Assembly (NCBI GenBank): GCA_947034885.2
Contig: OX344750.2
Location: forward strand, 13,448,053 to 13,512,052
Length of the DNA: 64,000 nucleotides
Direction: 5' to 3'
Source of the DNA: Thuidium tamariscinum
Taxonomy: Eukaryota; Streptophyta; Bryopsida; Hypnales; Thuidiaceae
Below, in pieces: positions 10,675 to 24,820 of this stretch (its first letter is position 1; every line of letters starts with the position of its first letter). Both the position numbers and the translations under genes were made by a program. The notes under the pieces are model-generated. The model did not search any database, was not told the DNA's origin, and saw only the letters and a program-made list of their open reading frames with translations.

Positions 10675-13234
10675 CCTCTAAGCATTAAGATTCATTTGTA
10701 TAATGAAAATTTTAGAAAAACCATCATAAAATCATATTTGGAAGAACTTCTTGAATTGAGATGCAAAATAACATTGTAGAGTTTGAGTTGTAGATTCTAT
10801 CCATAGAGTTAGATTCACCAATGCTATGACCAATATATTCCTATAAATTTGGAAAAAAAAATTCAGAATTCCTTTAAAATTCAATTACAAGAAAAACATT
10901 ATTTTTTTTGAGTAAATTTTGTAGAATGGATTTGAAATGAGGTTCTCTTAATATGTTGGATTTTTAGAATTTCTATACTCTTTGATTCTATGACCTCATT
11001 TTTGCAATTTCCGATTGAATTAGACTCAATGCAAATCAACCACTTTACAAGCTTCTACATTTGTAATTTAAAGAAAGCAGTATGTATTCTAGTAAATTGA
11101 AACCCAACCCTTGGATAAGACAACAACTTTGTACAATATCTTTACAAATTAGGATGACTTTCATCCAAGCTGTAATGAGAAAGAAATCTCCTAATTTCAC
11201 CAATATAAGATTTCTAAATAGCATAATACCATGAAGAAATAATTATTTAAAATCCAAAAAAAAGGTGATTGCATCAATATTTAATCCACTTGAAGGACAT
11301 TTCATCTTTAGTTTTTTACATTGAAACACACCTTCTACAAATTTGATATTTTTCTCATTTTGATGTTGTATACTCTCATGGCAATAGTTAATGCCTTCAA
11401 TTTACTTAAGTTTCATCTAAAATCTATAGGCATTGCTTTGCAAAACAATGATATTTTAGAATATGTTCAAATGATTTTCAACCATAGTAGTAGGGTCGGT
11501 AGGGCAGCTTGTAGATGTAAAATAATTAATTTAACTCCTAAAGGTCCAAGGTCTTTTTTCTGTCAAAACCACTCAAAATTGCCATTTTTGTTGTGTTCAT
11601 CCAAGAGATCAAAATAAAATAATTTTTTTGAAATCTAACCATAGGATCTTATAATTTATTTATCTAAGATCATGTAGTAGAAATTTCATGAAGTTCAACC
11701 ATATATATATAGAGAGAGATTGAAAGATGTTTGCATTCAAAGTTAGAAAGAAAAAGTTTTTTTTGAACACTTTCTTGCAATTTCAGATGACTGACTTCCA
11801 TTTGTTGAATTTTTTTGCATTATGGACTTTGAATTAAAAAGATTTGGTACTGAAAATTTGAGTTGAAAGTCTAGGAATTTTTTTTAAATGCTTGATTTTC
11901 ATTCTTTAAAATATTATTAAGCAAAGGTATACCCACGATTGAAAGAAAAAATAAATTGTTAATAGCTCTATGATGGGATCAAAACACAATAATCCCAACA
12001 GTGAGATTGTTCTAGCAAGTAATTTTAACCTTGAAAAGCATTTGTTTTTGAAAAATTGTGAAAAATGCATATCCTATAAGTTATTATTTGAAGAAGATGC
12101 TCAAACTTTCCAAAAAAACAACACCATGCATAACTCTCTCATAACTAATTCAAATGGAATGAATCACAGCATCACATGTAGACAAAAATATAATCTATAA
12201 GATTAAAAAAATCAAATTTATATTTAAATTTTTTGTGGATTTATTTTTCTACTTGCTAAATTGAAATATTGTCTTTTTATAGTATAATTTTTGTTCTTGG
12301 GTATTGATTGAAAAAATAATAATTCTCCCACATAGGTTATCAATTTTCCTATTTTATGAAGAAGTTTCAAGAACTGTGATTGAAATTGAGGTCATTGAAA
12401 CCTAACCATACTCCAAATTGTCCCTCAAGGGGACATTTGGGTTTATAGAGGTTAACTCTTGAAACCTTGAGCCATTTTTGCTTCTAAGTACAATAATTCT
12501 CTAGAAGACATTCACGTTTTCTATAAAATCAAACCATAAATGTGGCATGTTTATGCCGCGAGAAGGACATCAAAGACTCTGAATAAAAGGGCCAAAATTG
12601 TTGTAGATATGACAATTAACCTAAAGATGTTAGTGGAAATTCAACTTGATACTATAATCTTTGTGACATCCAATAAAAAGTAATTTCATTTTAGCAACAT
12701 TCAAAAAAACATGACTATGCCATGTTAGCAAAGGGCTTACAATTTAACTATCTAGAAGTATCTAGAAGTTACTTATGGCTAAGATAAAATGCTCACTAAA
12801 TGTAAAAAAATAGGGGTAGGGCACCCATATAGTCACATATGCAAGAAATCATGTAGGAACTTGATGTAGCTCTTATACTTGGACATATCAATGAACAATA
12901 TTTAGGGAAAATATCTTCTACAAAATAAATAAATGTAAGCTCCAAATCCTTTTCAAGACTTTTCAAAATCCCTCCGTTAAGTCCAAATATTCTATAAACT
13001 TGAATTTATCTATTTTTTTTAAAACAATTAAGCATTCCATTGCCTAAAGAAAAGAACACTGATTTCAAATTTTTTCTAAGAAAATTGAAAATCTTATTCA
13101 ACAATGTATTTGACATATTCATAATAATTAATGGTTAAAGACTAAAAACTTCAAGATAAAACCAACAAAAAAACACCATGCCATAAACATATACAAAGCC
13201 ATCCATTTTCTCTCTAAACTACCTCCATTTATTA
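10675..13234. other. AT-rich repeat-derived DNA
   Basis: No gene is recognised. Short motifs of the TTAA family recur (for example near 12420-12460), suggesting decayed copies. Open frames at 11321-11617 and 11970-12200 are AT-codon-biased with no motif and are probably random. Confidence 0.45.
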
Positions 13235-14165
13235 TTAACCCCTATGGGTTTTTGACTATGTTTTCACCCAAACTACTCCAAAACTGTCATTTCTAGGACA
13301 ACTACTAGATTTTAGAAAGAAAACCATTTCTAGAATAATTGAATCGTAGGATCTTTTAGTGCACTAGTTTGAAAAGATGTAGAAATTTTTTTGGAAATTT
13401 TTGCCATGTGTATTGCAAGACATAAGTGTTTGAAGTGACAATAATCTTTTTTTTACCACTACAAAATCCTGGACAAGTGCACTTCAGAAGGCCACATCTG
13501 TATGAAAAATTGTTCAAAATGGTTGTAATTCTTTGGATTCATTCTTCAATTCAAGTTGGCTACATGCTTGAAAATTTTCAAATTATTTGGAATTATACAA
13601 CATCTACAAAAAAATAGTAAGTAGAAAGAAGTAGAGAATGATTCAAAATATTACATTGTTAACAATTCATTTATTGAATTGAAAAATGCCAATCCCAATG
13701 GCTTAAATGTTGTAATACACAATCAACACCCAATGTTTTTATTTTTATTCTTAAATATTGAAAATTGAATAAAATAATGGACTTCAAAGTTTATTTTTAG
13801 AGTAAAGAATCTTTAAGTACCTGCAAACTAAAATTCTTCATAACTTTTGACTCATTAATCCAAACAAAATGATTAAAAGCTTTCCATTTATATATTAATC
13901 TATAAAACCAATTTCAAATTTTTGTTTTCAGATAAATTGATTTTTTTTATCTGCCCAAGTTGAAAAACAAACAACATATCATGCAATAACTTTTCAACCA
14001 TGCAGTCAAAAGTCAGAAAATTGTTGGGCTTCAAAGGTATTTATCATCTACACCTTCTATAAAAGTTTGGTCCCTAAACATTAAAATCTTTAGTCACACA
14101 TACTTGACTACTTGTCCAAAATTGCTATGATGTCAAAGAAGGCACTTTGGTCCTTTAGGGGTTAA
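13235..14165 (+). mobile_element. TTAA-bounded MITE-like element, copy 1
   Basis: 931 bp from TTAACCCCTATGGG to TTTAGGGGTTAA. It shares long stretches with 38666-39610 (inverted) and 49413-50646 (direct), including TTTGACTATGTTTTC near the left end, TTACCACTACAAAATCC in the middle and ATAACTTTTGACTCATTAAT in the right half. It has no substantial coding frame. TTAA at both ends is consistent with a TTAA target duplication. Confidence 0.75.
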
Positions 14166-15645
14166 AAAAACATTTGATGCATTCCCAAAAGATTGTTTTT
14201 CGCAAATTTGGAGAATAAGTCAACAAGGTGATTTTAGAGCATTTTTTTGCTCACTATTAAAGAAATTATTGGACCTATCTACTTGCACATCTCCAAAGAC
14301 TCCTATGGCAACCTTGCTAGAGCATCATCGCACTTGGATTTGATAGATAATGGATTGTATTGGTTCACACTCAATAAGCTAGTTCACAATCTTATCATGT
14401 ATTGAGTTGTGTTGTTGTGGTTCAAAGAGCTCTAAAGAATGGCACAAAATATATTTTAGACATTGTAGGCTACAATCAACAACATGAAAAAAAAGTCAAA
14501 CCTGTAAAGTGAAATCTTCAACTAGAAACAAGGTGTCATTCTCAAAGAGTAGCGCTTCAACAAAGTACAAATCAAGGCCCTTGCCTTATAGATTTGGACT
14601 GACAATACCTTGCATCCTAAGTGGATATGGCACAAGAAGGTACAAAGTACAAATATATTTTTATAGAGAATGTTTTGTAAGTTCCATTTGAAGTCAAATA
14701 AGAACAATGGCATAATTATTAATAATAGTCATGATTTAAAAACACCTATTAGAGAATTGCATGAAACCATCATAGATGGCGCTCTTCATACTACACCTAG
14801 GCTAATGTAATTTTCCATTGTTTATGGTGATTGTGACTTGGCAAACAATCACTAATTCCAATGTTGATCCTTCAAACAATATTACAAAACTTTTGACATA
14901 TTTTGAAACACTTGTGATAAAGTTTGTATAAACAATGTTTTTGAAGGTTTCTCATTAATGCTGAGAGGATGAATTTGCCCAAGGAGCATGATTATGGAAC
15001 ATCAATTTTATACAGTTCTTGATTTAAAATGTCTTAGAACTTGACTAAAATATGTGGTTTTGATAATCCACTTTTTGATGTTTTTTCAAAATTGTTAAAA
15101 TGATCATTTTAGTGATACTTTCAAGGTAGCATCTCAAAAGCTTACAATACACCACTCTAAAACTTTTCTATTGAATTTCTTATAGTGTGAGCTCCAAAAA
15201 TACATTGATTACACAATGATGTTTAAAATTGTTATCTCCAATTTTCCTAGATATTTCCTACTATTTAAGCATTTCTATGATTCAAATGATTTTTTTAGAA
15301 GAGATATTCAAAAAAATATTAAATTTTTGATTTTGATGTATCGACTACAAAAAAATAGATTGAATTTTGGACACATACCACGACACAAGAAAAATATCAA
15401 AATTTTGAAAGGTGTGTTTTTATATAGAGAACTAAAGATTAAATGTTCTTTGAATGAATTACAAATTGAGGCATTCATCCTTCATAACTCTTGCATATAT
15501 GATAAATACCCAAATGTCAAGTTCTTTAGTATATCATAACCTCCTATCATTTGCCAATAAGAAAATAAATTTTTTTGAATAGTATATTAATAGGAACTAG
15601 GCATAGTACAGATACTGATGGTTTGGGGGTGCCCACCTTAATTAC
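14166..15645. other. AT-rich sequence without recognised gene
   Basis: No feature recognised. Open frames at 14509-14691 and 15216-15539 have no motif and follow AT-rich composition. Confidence 0.45.
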
Positions 15646-15914
15646 CTTATATTTACTCAGCCCCCTTGTTCTCTCTTTGCTTCTTCCTGGCTTTGGTTCA
15701 TCACTGGGGCCCTCCCTGTGTTTTTCCGCCTCCTTGCTCAGTCCTGGGTCTCCCCGTTTGTTCTTCCGCCTTTCTCCTCGCGCTCAGCCCCGCATCTCGC
15801 CTCTGGCGTTGCGTCCTCTCTCCCTGCCCTTTGGGGCGTGTAACCTGCCTCCGGGCGTTTTTCACCAGTAAAGCTCCCCCCTTGAAGGATTTCCACAAAC
15901 TTATATTTACTCAG
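15646..15914. mobile_element. 239-bp GC-rich insertion between 15-bp direct repeats
   Basis: The 15-mer CTTATATTTACTCAG occurs at 15646-15660 and exactly again at 15900-15914. The 239 bp between them (15661-15899) are GC-rich, pyrimidine-rich on the plus strand and quite unlike the surroundings. This looks like a retrotransposition target-site duplication around a short insert, such as a SINE or a partial retrocopy. No clear tRNA-like A/B boxes and no long poly(A) were seen. Open frames across it on both strands are probably compositional. Confidence 0.65.
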
Positions 15915-17220
15915 TCGTCTTGCTGATTGCCTAAAAAGATGTCAAATTTCTTGACAAGCGAATATTTTTCTCACTGGCTATTGAATGGATTTTAGGACAG
16001 TTTTAAAATCAGAAAATCAGCAGAAAATCGAACCATTGACTGTCCCTACAAGTGAGTCTACAGCAGCTCCAACTTCTATACGAAAATAAAATCTAAGAAT
16101 AAAAATATGGCAAAATGAATTAGATAAATAAATAATTAATTATGAAACTTTTGACAAATTTTTGCAAGAAGAGACAAGGACTTGGTTATCCATAAATGAA
16201 GTTTCAAGAGAATTCCATTTGATTCAACAAAAACTTAAATACAAAAAGGAGTGCCTTTAGGTTTAGATTGGTTTCTCTAAAACTAAAAAAAAGACCAATG
16301 TCAATATCTTGCCTTTGGACACATTAGAAGGAGTTCATTTCTAGAGAGTTTTATGCGTCTATATAGGAGTATCTTAGAAACTAAATGAATAGTTGTAAAT
16401 TAGTTCAAGAATGAAAAGATACATTTATCTAGTTAGTTTAGAAATTCCAAAACATTTGAAGAGAACTTGTTTCTAGAAATTCAAGCTTTATGATCATTAC
16501 TAAGTTATTTGAAATTTGAAGTTAAGAACAATGTTATTTAAGAAACTATCCTATAAAATCCCTTCAAACTCATAATGAGTTTATTTCCTTAAACTCTGAA
16601 GTCCTAAAGTTTCCTCATGGGAAAAGTGGGGTTTTGGTATGATTCCTTGAATTTCTTTAATCTTAATATAAAAAACAAACAAAACACTACCTTTGTGGGG
16701 ATATATGTTTGAAGTAAATTTTCAAGAATTTGCTTCTCATAAAATATATTCTTGTCTCCATAGAGGGGTTTTGATTCATTACATTTGGATTAGTGATGTG
16801 AAAGTTACGAAACTTCTTGTTTTCTAGGCAAAGATATTGGATTTGTTTTTGAACTTGAATTTTACAATTCCAAAAAAATTCTACAAGGTACGATTTGTAT
16901 GTAGTGAGGGACAATGTCAAAAACAATTAAAACTATACATGATTTATAGAAAGGGTACATGTGTCAATTTTCCATTGGTTGTAAAAATTTTATACATATT
17001 TCAAAAGGAATACAGTACCTAGTTTTCTATTGAACGTAAAATTTTTACATTCAATCTAAAACCCTAATTTCTTCAACAACTTTGTCTTCAATCTCATGTC
17101 TCATTCTCCTTAGTTGTCCCTTCACGCTCCTATATTGTCTACAAATGACAAAAAAAGCATCATAAATACAAAAACAAGTGAATAAAAAAGCATTAACAAC
17201 AAGAATAACGAAGACAATCA

Positions 17221-17258
<38 letters not shown>

Positions 17259-20200
17259 AACTATCATAAAATGTCAACATTCAAAATTTCAAACATACTC
17301 TAATACTAAATTCCTTATTCAAAATTCACAAGCACTTCATTCTACTACAATTCAATTGAAAAGAATCAACATGCTTACAAATCAAGATACAAATTGCCAA
17401 ACCCTAAATCTTCTAATTCACCTCCAAATACTACACACAGTGATGCAAATTCCTTAACATGACATTGTAGTGCAAAATCTTTTTCTACATGCATCAAGTT
17501 GTTTTTTTACTTTCGAAAATGATATCAAAATCACTTAATTTCAAGCAAATACAAAACAATAGGTAGTTGGTTCTTCCAAAAGAATATAATAGCTAACAAC
17601 TTAGTGAAACACATAAGGTCTTATGTTTCATCGTTGGCCTATTTTTTGTATTTCAGTTTGCTTTGTCTCCTTCCATAAAGAACTTAGTGTTGTTGGCTTA
17701 TTGCACAACAAGAAAAAATAAAAAATCATAGGTCTTAGCATGTTGCATTAAAAATAGCTTTCAAAAATTAAAAACTTCATATAGTACTTGCAAATATTGC
17801 TTGTTCAAAGGATCATTGCCATGACATTTGAACTCTCTTTAATGATTACAAAGAAGAATATATTCATCACTCAAATGTACTCTACATTAAGTAGTAAGAA
17901 CAACAATAATTAAAGCAAGAGCAATGATCATGTACTAATAGGGAAGAAAGATGTTAAAAAAGATTTAAATGATCAAGTAATGTTAAGGAAAGAATGTGCA
18001 TCCTTTGAACAGTAAGTCATATATTTGTAAAACCTTTGATTGGTATCCTCCCACCAAAATCTTTTCATCGGTAAGAGGGCCCCATGCACCGTGGATGGTA
18101 ACCATCAACGGCCACCAAAATCTTTTCATACTTTGCAAGGAGGGGGGAGAAAAGACGTAGTTTGTAAACACCATAGATAGTCACCATTGGGATTTATTTA
18201 GTGGTTTTCAACTCCATTTTAGAGCTATCAATGATTTTTATTTTCTTCAATCTTACACTACCTCTACTAAATAATTTTTTAAGAACAAAAAAACAATTTT
18301 AACAAAGTATCTGTAGTTGCAACTAAATTCTTCAATATTATATAATCAAAATTTGAAAAATAAATAATTCAATTTTTTTTCTTAAGAATTTTCAAAGTCT
18401 TATAATATAATTACTCAAGGTACAAATAGAATTGATTTCTTTGTTTAAGATGCCAAAATCTTGCAATCAAATTTATTTATTTATTTTTCTATTGATTCTT
18501 ATACTATTTGAGTGCAAGATCCTATTGGGTTTTTCCCTCTTTGCAATAGAAATGGCAATTTTGAGTTTGTGTCTTTAAAATAAAAAAACTCTTAAACTTT
18601 ACTACTTAAGAAAAGGGAGTTATTGAGATTCTGAAGATTGTGAAGGTGTATTATAAAATATAAACTTGAATACCAATAGTAATTTAATTATGGATTTGAA
18701 ATACAAGATGTAAAATGAATCCATAGATTGTATCGATACAAATACATCAAATGTAACAATGGCAATGATTGATATATTTTTTAATAAAATTAGAAAATTA
18801 AAATTGATAATTCCTTCTAAACTTGATCATAGATTAAATTTTTATAATCTTTTTATGAACTTTTCTTCTTAAATTTTAAACTCAAAATTTTGTGTTCAAA
18901 ATTATAGTGGTTTACAATATTTTTTTTGCTTACCTATGCCAATCAAGTTGTTTTTTGGTGTCATCCTTTGAATCTAAAAACAATTGCATTTTAAAGTCTC
19001 ATACTTTTAACCTTTGAACTATGTAGTATATTTATTTTAAGTTTAAAAAATCTATGATAAATAAATGTGAGAGAAACAAACAAAAATCTATAAAAATATC
19101 AAGACAATAGAAAAAATATATAATTGCACTTGTCAAATATTTTGATTCATCCATTGTTCATAATTAGAAAGTTTGGACTTTAATTGAGGGGTTAAAAACA
19201 TTAATCTTCTCTTGAAGGTCTAATTGAATTAAACTTGGCATGCAATATACATGTCATATTTAACTATTTCTTAATTATGTTGTGAATTTTGAACAAAACA
19301 TGTAGAGATCTTTGGATAATTATCTCTTTATGTTTGTATAGATTTCCCAATATGTTCTGCGAATCTCCAAGTCTTTTGCATTATCACTTAAAAATGAATT
19401 TTTTCTATTATTAAATTAGAACTTTTATAATTTCATAAGTACTTAAATGTGGCATACAATTTTTAATTTCCATATTTTGAAATCATTCAAAGAATATAAG
19501 GTATGCACAACTTCAACTTTGGATACATTTTCTATATATTTTTTCATTTTGGGGGCAAAATGTCAATTATTTTGTAACATGTGTAAGGTTCTATGTGATT
19601 TAGTTGAATTTGTTTATTGGAAAACAATGTAAATAACATTTTTCCTCTAAAATAAAATATGCATTTCCTTTCATCTAGTTGCAATTCATTCATTTTTTTA
19701 TTTCATAAATTTTTCTTTCTACCATTTTACAATGTCATATTATGAATTATTGAAGGAACACTCCACGTATTTGGAATGGAAGAGGAGGATTTTTTAATTG
19801 GTGAGGGATTGGATGTTTTCAAGTGTTATATTGTTTATTATATGCAATGTTATAGTTTTTTGATGTTTTTATGTTTGGCAAACTAGGGTAGGAGGTCCAT
19901 AATGTACTTAGGCTCTAAAAGTGTGGCTTCTAATTCATAGATATATTTTGCTTCAGACCATTTTGATTTACCTTAAAAAACTTATAACTAATTCTATGAA
20001 GCCCTAGCTCTCAATATATGAAATGACTTGAGTTTGTTGCCAATTCCATGTGTCTTTCAATGAAAATTTATTGAAAAATATTTCAAGAACTTCAACCAAC
20101 CAATATTAATTTTTAGTTGTTGAAAGGTCTATGTATACGTGGTTATGCTTACATTTAATAATTTGTACCTACATTTTTTACTTCAAAGGAGATTTTGAAG

Positions 20201-20930
20201 TTACCTAATCTGAGTTCCTAATTTATGGGTGGATTTTAAAAAAATATTAAAAAAAAAGGAAATTATTATCATTGCCATAGGAAAAGGTGATTTGGGAAAA
20301 CATTGAAATGAATTGCATCCCAAACTCGAGGCGTTGGGGGAATAAAATTTTGCTAATTGAAATTATACATTGAAATTCACATAACAATAGAAGTGCCAAA
20401 TAATATAAATTATGCTATTTTGAAGAAAGATTTGGATCTTGTTACCATCATTAGAGCATTGTTATATATATACAATATTCCAAATATGTCACCTCAAATT
20501 TGGAAGGCTATAAAAATAATTGTTTTAGACATGTTTAGCATAAATAGGATTGTTGTTGTTTTTACATTAAAAATGCATTGAAGTTGTATGAATTGGACAT
20601 GAAAAAGGGACGCTTCATTTATGCATCCATTTCCTATCATGTGAAATTTGAATTGGATGCTTTAGCAATAATGTAGCAAAAATCCTAAAATTGACTTCAA
20701 TTTAAATTTGCAAAAAGAAAATCTATCGCCAAGTTTACTTCTTGCCAAACATAATTGCTATATAATATTTCTTGTTTTAATTTTTTTTCATACATAAACA
20801 ATATGAGACCAATTATTTTCATAATATTTTGAGTTCAATATGATATTTATATTTATACTATATATATTGAAATGTTCATATATTTTGAGTTCAATATGAT
20901 ATTCATATTTATACTATATATTGAAATTCA
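15915..20930. other. Long AT-rich stretch without recognised gene
   Basis: Five kilobases with no protein-like coding frame, very AT-rich, probably old element debris. It contains the trinucleotide repeat at about 17219-17256 and the short duplication at 20827-20935. A GGGGTTAA motif at about 19190 hints at a decayed TTAA-family end. Confidence 0.5.
17219..17256. repeat. (AAT)n microsatellite
   Basis: About 12-13 perfect AAT units. Its minus-strand translation is poly-tyrosine and is not a gene. Confidence 0.95.
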
Positions 20931-20935
20931 ACATT
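20827..20935. repeat. 56-bp direct duplication
   Basis: TTTTGAGTTCAATATGATAT followed by ATTTATACTATATAT occurs twice, starting at 20827 and 20883. The second copy runs into the left end of the GC-rich MITE at 20931. Confidence 0.8.
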
Positions 20936-21234
20936 AGATGAAATTTGAGGGCATTACAGGACCGTTTCGGGTCTGTTCCCGAAACGGCTCCCAATGCCGC
21001 AGAACCCTGTCAGGCCGACTTTTATCGAAAAAAAAAAAAAAAAAAAAGTTTTTTTTTTTTTTGGGTCCTGAAATATGAAAATAAGTCCAAAATTTTTTTT
21101 TTTTTGAAAAAATAAAATAAAATATTACGTGGCAGTGTCCCGACCACGTAGGATTCGGGTTCACAGGGCAGAAACTGCGTTCCCGCAGTCCGGGAACCCG
21201 CAGTCTCCTAATGCCCTCAAATTTCTTCTAATGT
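20931..21234. mobile_element. GC-rich-ended MITE, copy 1
   Basis: 304 bp with inverted repeats of about 26 bp: left ACATTAGATGAAATTTGAGG, right CCTCAAATTTCTTCTAATGT. Inside the left end is a CCGTTTCGGG/CCCGAAACGG hairpin; inside the right end is GCGTTCCCGCAGTCCGGGAA. The centre has long A and T runs. It shares the internal blocks GGGTCCTGAAATATGAAAA and GGCAGAAACTGCGTTCCCGC with the copy at 50972-51259. Noncoding. Confidence 0.8.
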
Positions 21235-22329
21235 AACTTTGACACCATAGGTTAGGGCAAGGTGAATTGACCCCCTTGCTCTACTACTTGAAAAAACACT
21301 GGAATCTTTATTTTTTTGCAAATAATTTATTTTTTCAAATTTTGAATTCATATTTGCAATCAAAGGCCCCAAATTTGCAAGGATAGGTGTACAAGGTAAA
21401 CTAGATAAGTACAAAATGGAGGGCTTTTTGTTTTACTTGCACTCTTGAAATTATTTGAAGTGGCCGAGCGAGGGGGCCAATTCACCCCAATAATAGAATG
21501 GAATGCCCTAAAACAAAGCCCATAAATCCTTCTTTGCTAAAAACATTTCTAACAATATCAAGCATGTGACTGGGATGTATGAGCTAGGAGATTTTAACGT
21601 AACAAGAAAATGAAACAAACAAACAACTTATTTTAAGATATGAATTTTCTTTCCCTTAGTAGATTCAAAATAGCTAATTGCCACAAAATCATGGGAATGT
21701 AAGGCAATCATTTGGGATAAATGTATACATTCTGGATGAAGGATTATATTTTCCATCAATTCCCGGTGGATGTAAGTAGCTCTCATTACTCCCGCGGTGT
21801 CTGCTCCATGTCACTTGTTATCTTTTCTTTATCCTGTCCATGTCCTTTTCCCAAATGAAAGTTAGTTAGTTATGGTAGAGGTACTTGTTGTTTACCCCCC
21901 CTCTATTAACAACAAATAGGGTACTCTATTCCAAAAAAGATTGGAATGGATTTTTTTTTTCTGTTGGATTGTATATCTTTATACTTCTCCAAAGTTTGGA
22001 CCAATAAGTTGATGATATATAAATGAGCATAAATGTAGAAAGTAATTAGTGGGAAATTATTCTTGAATGATTGAAATTCGATGTTTTTAGATGTTGGTTA
22101 TAAGTCAAGCCTAACTTTTACCTTCCAAAATTCATAGCAATTTCAATTCAAGAGATAAAATTACCAATTTTTTTGCAATCCCCATTATTTTTATCAAAAC
22201 ATCTTTGAAAATATTTACTTTGCCTTGCACTACCCTTGATTATATCCAAATGTGCTTATTTTATCAGCTATGGGTACTTCTACCATGTAAGTCCGTCCCT
22301 TTATCTTTCCAGAAAATGAAAAATGAAAA
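21235..22329. other. AT-rich spacer
   Basis: No gene or repeat family recognised. Composition shifts to higher GC from about 22330, where gene-derived DNA begins. Confidence 0.45.
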
Positions 22330-24820
22330 AGCCTAACTATTGTCACGTGTCCCCTGGCTTTCTTAACACCCAATTCCCCGGGTACCAATCAGGGTATCGA
22401 TCAAGGTACCAATCAGGACGCTAAAGTTAGCAGTACCCATCGACAAGTTAAGGCGGGCGGAACACATGGGACGTGAAGACTGCGGTGGCCACCTCGTTTG
22501 TTGCGAGGTTGGGCTTTGGCACTCCTTAAAGCAACTGCATGGTACAGTGAAACGTCTCCGTCGAGGGCGGGGAGCCAGAATAACTTATGACGAAGATGAA
22601 CCGGAAGGCGCGTTGCAAGCCCTCGTTTGGTTCTGCCGTGTGTCATGGCTTTTAGAGTATTTTGTGACACCGCCATTGTTGGTTGCCAGAAGATATTGCA
22701 AGAAATCCGGCAACAGATTCCGACTTCTCTGCTGAGTTCTAAACCTAGAAAATGACACAATTTTCGTTTTTTCCCTGGTGCCGGCCCCTTCTACTGCAAG
22801 ATAAGTTACTGAGCTTAGACTGGAAATTCGCAGCTTCCTGCCCGTGTGTGTGGTAGAAACAAGCGACTTTGCAAGTGGCGGAATGGCAGGTGGTCGACAT
22901 CCTTTCTTGCGGTGCCTCGTGTGGCAAAGCAGGCAAGCGATGATTTTCAGGAAAGACGGACTTCACTAGTGTGGAAGTGAGAGAAAGATCAGCTTCAGGT
23001 TTGTATGTAGGTTTTGTGGGGGGGGGGGGGAGTTCCATCGTAGTTCAAACTGAGATTTTGACTTGGAGCGTCATCTTTTGATTTTGATTGACGGGAAAGA
23101 GAAGATGTATGGAGCTGGAAACTCGCAGTTAGTTTGGGGGTGTGGGTTTGGGATTAAGTTGGCATGCCTTAGTTTTTACGCCGAAGAGGTAGTGCGCAAT
23201 TTGAGAAGTGGGAATTGCTGTGTAGTTTAGCTTTTCAGTGATGCAGAAGTTGTGAAGGAAGTTATTGGTTATAATTTTGTATTTTTTCATGTTTATTACA
23301 GTGTGTTTAGTGATGGATGGTGGGAAAATTCTTCATTTCTATTTGCAAATGAGTTCATCGGTGGAATTTGAGAGAGCGACAGAGAGGAAGTTTGACAAGA
23401 CCTTAACGATTTAGGATTTAGGGTTAAGCTACGTTAGAGTGTATCTCAGGTGCTCAATCCAATTGCGCGTCTTTATGATTCAAATCAGTTTCAGAGTTGT
23501 GTTGCAGAAAACCCAATTAGCCTAGGGAAAAAGGAACGTTACTAAGAGTGTTGGACAGGTCGTGTGGTGGCAGAAGCGTATCTTAGGGGCTTTATATTGC
23601 AAGTGTTCCATTGTTGATTTCACTTCTCCGCAAGATACAGAGAGTTCATTGGTTTCGACATTGGGGAGAATTGTTGGGAATTTATCGTCGCATTTGTTAA
23701 GATCAGATCTAGTTGTTCTCTTGTTTTTGTTTCTCTATCCACAATGTGAGTCGTAAATCTTTGCGTTTTTGTGTCAGTGGATTTGTGATGAGATTTTGTC
23801 CTAGGACTTTGGCTGAGCGGGTTTGCAATGGTTTTGGTTTGGGATTTTAAGATACCATTGAGGAGATGCTACTGTTCGTTTAGGAGATTTAGAAGTTGTG
23901 TGGATACCAAATGTCAGAGTACGGCATTGTTGCAATCTCTCTTTCTGAATATTTGTGTGTACAGGTTCAGAGTTGGTGTTATCTATGCTTGGAACGAGCG
24001 TTTGATCGCTTCATAATCTTATTTGTTAGGAAGCTCATTGTCGAATTAATATGTCTGTAGAGCATGCTTTACTGGAGTTTTCTCGTTGTGGTTGTATGAG
24101 AGAATTTGTGCTTTGGAACATTTTGAAGAGGTAAGCTGGAATTAGGGGTACTAATTCGGTACTTACCTGTCACAGGCAAAGGTTGAGAGGCGGTTGTGGC
24201 GTGCTTGCGTTTGTGGTGAAAGGATGGCTGGTGTTCAAGAAGTCTATTAAATTGCCTGGGCGGAACCTCTGAAGGTGAGGTTGTAGTTGTACTCAGAGTT
24301 TCGGATTTGAGTGGAAATTCGAGACGTTTGTAGTTCTTCTTAGAGTTGAGTCTGAATGGGAAATTGAGACTAATCTGGTGGCCTAGTCTGGTGTCTGCTT
24401 GTGACGTTCACTCATTTACTGCTGGTTTCTGCTATGCTTCAAAAGTGTTGCTTCAGTACAATGTTACTGTCTAATTATGTAGCAAATCTTGTGCTTGGAT
24501 TCTTATATTTCACTGTGAGGCAAGTACTTTCGTATATATTGGGGAGCTCATCTAGAAGTTCTGCTTGAATTCCATGATTTTAGGGCAATGTTGTTGGCAC
24601 TCTGTTGTGAGTTGCACTTATGGGTCCCGGTCCCGGCAAAACTCTCCCCGACCAATTCAAAGACCAAGTATTGCTACTTTTCTTTTCGTTCTTGCTATTG
24701 TTTTAATTCAGCAGTTCGTCCTGTTGCTTAGAAATGGACCACGCAAATGCTGCATATTACGTGACAACGCTATCCCTTTTTGGTCTCATGCTTGACGATG
24801 TAGTTCATTGATTTCCTCAG
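22330..24820 (+). other. Gene-derived DNA of higher GC (possible promoter and 5' exons)
   Basis: Composition rises abruptly, with repeated GGTACCAATCAGG-type motifs at about 22380-22420 and a run of 13 G at 23018-23030. Several open frames exist on both strands (for example 22413-22760 minus and 22466-22735 plus), but none has a motif I recognise. Because phase-matched plus-strand exons follow from 24821, this may be the promoter, leader and upstream introns of the same gene or gene fragments. That is inference. Confidence 0.35.

Noticed and set aside
15575-15926. Three overlapping frames on both strands in the GC-rich insert
   Set aside because: Overlapping open frames on both strands in a short GC-rich segment are expected by chance; the structure is better explained as an insertion with target duplication.
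17051-17260. Minus-strand frame starting with poly-tyrosine
   Set aside because: Produced by the (AAT)n microsatellite; no real coding sequence follows.
20934-21164. Minus-strand frame with poly-Lys and poly-Phe
   Set aside because: Shadow of the A/T runs inside a MITE.
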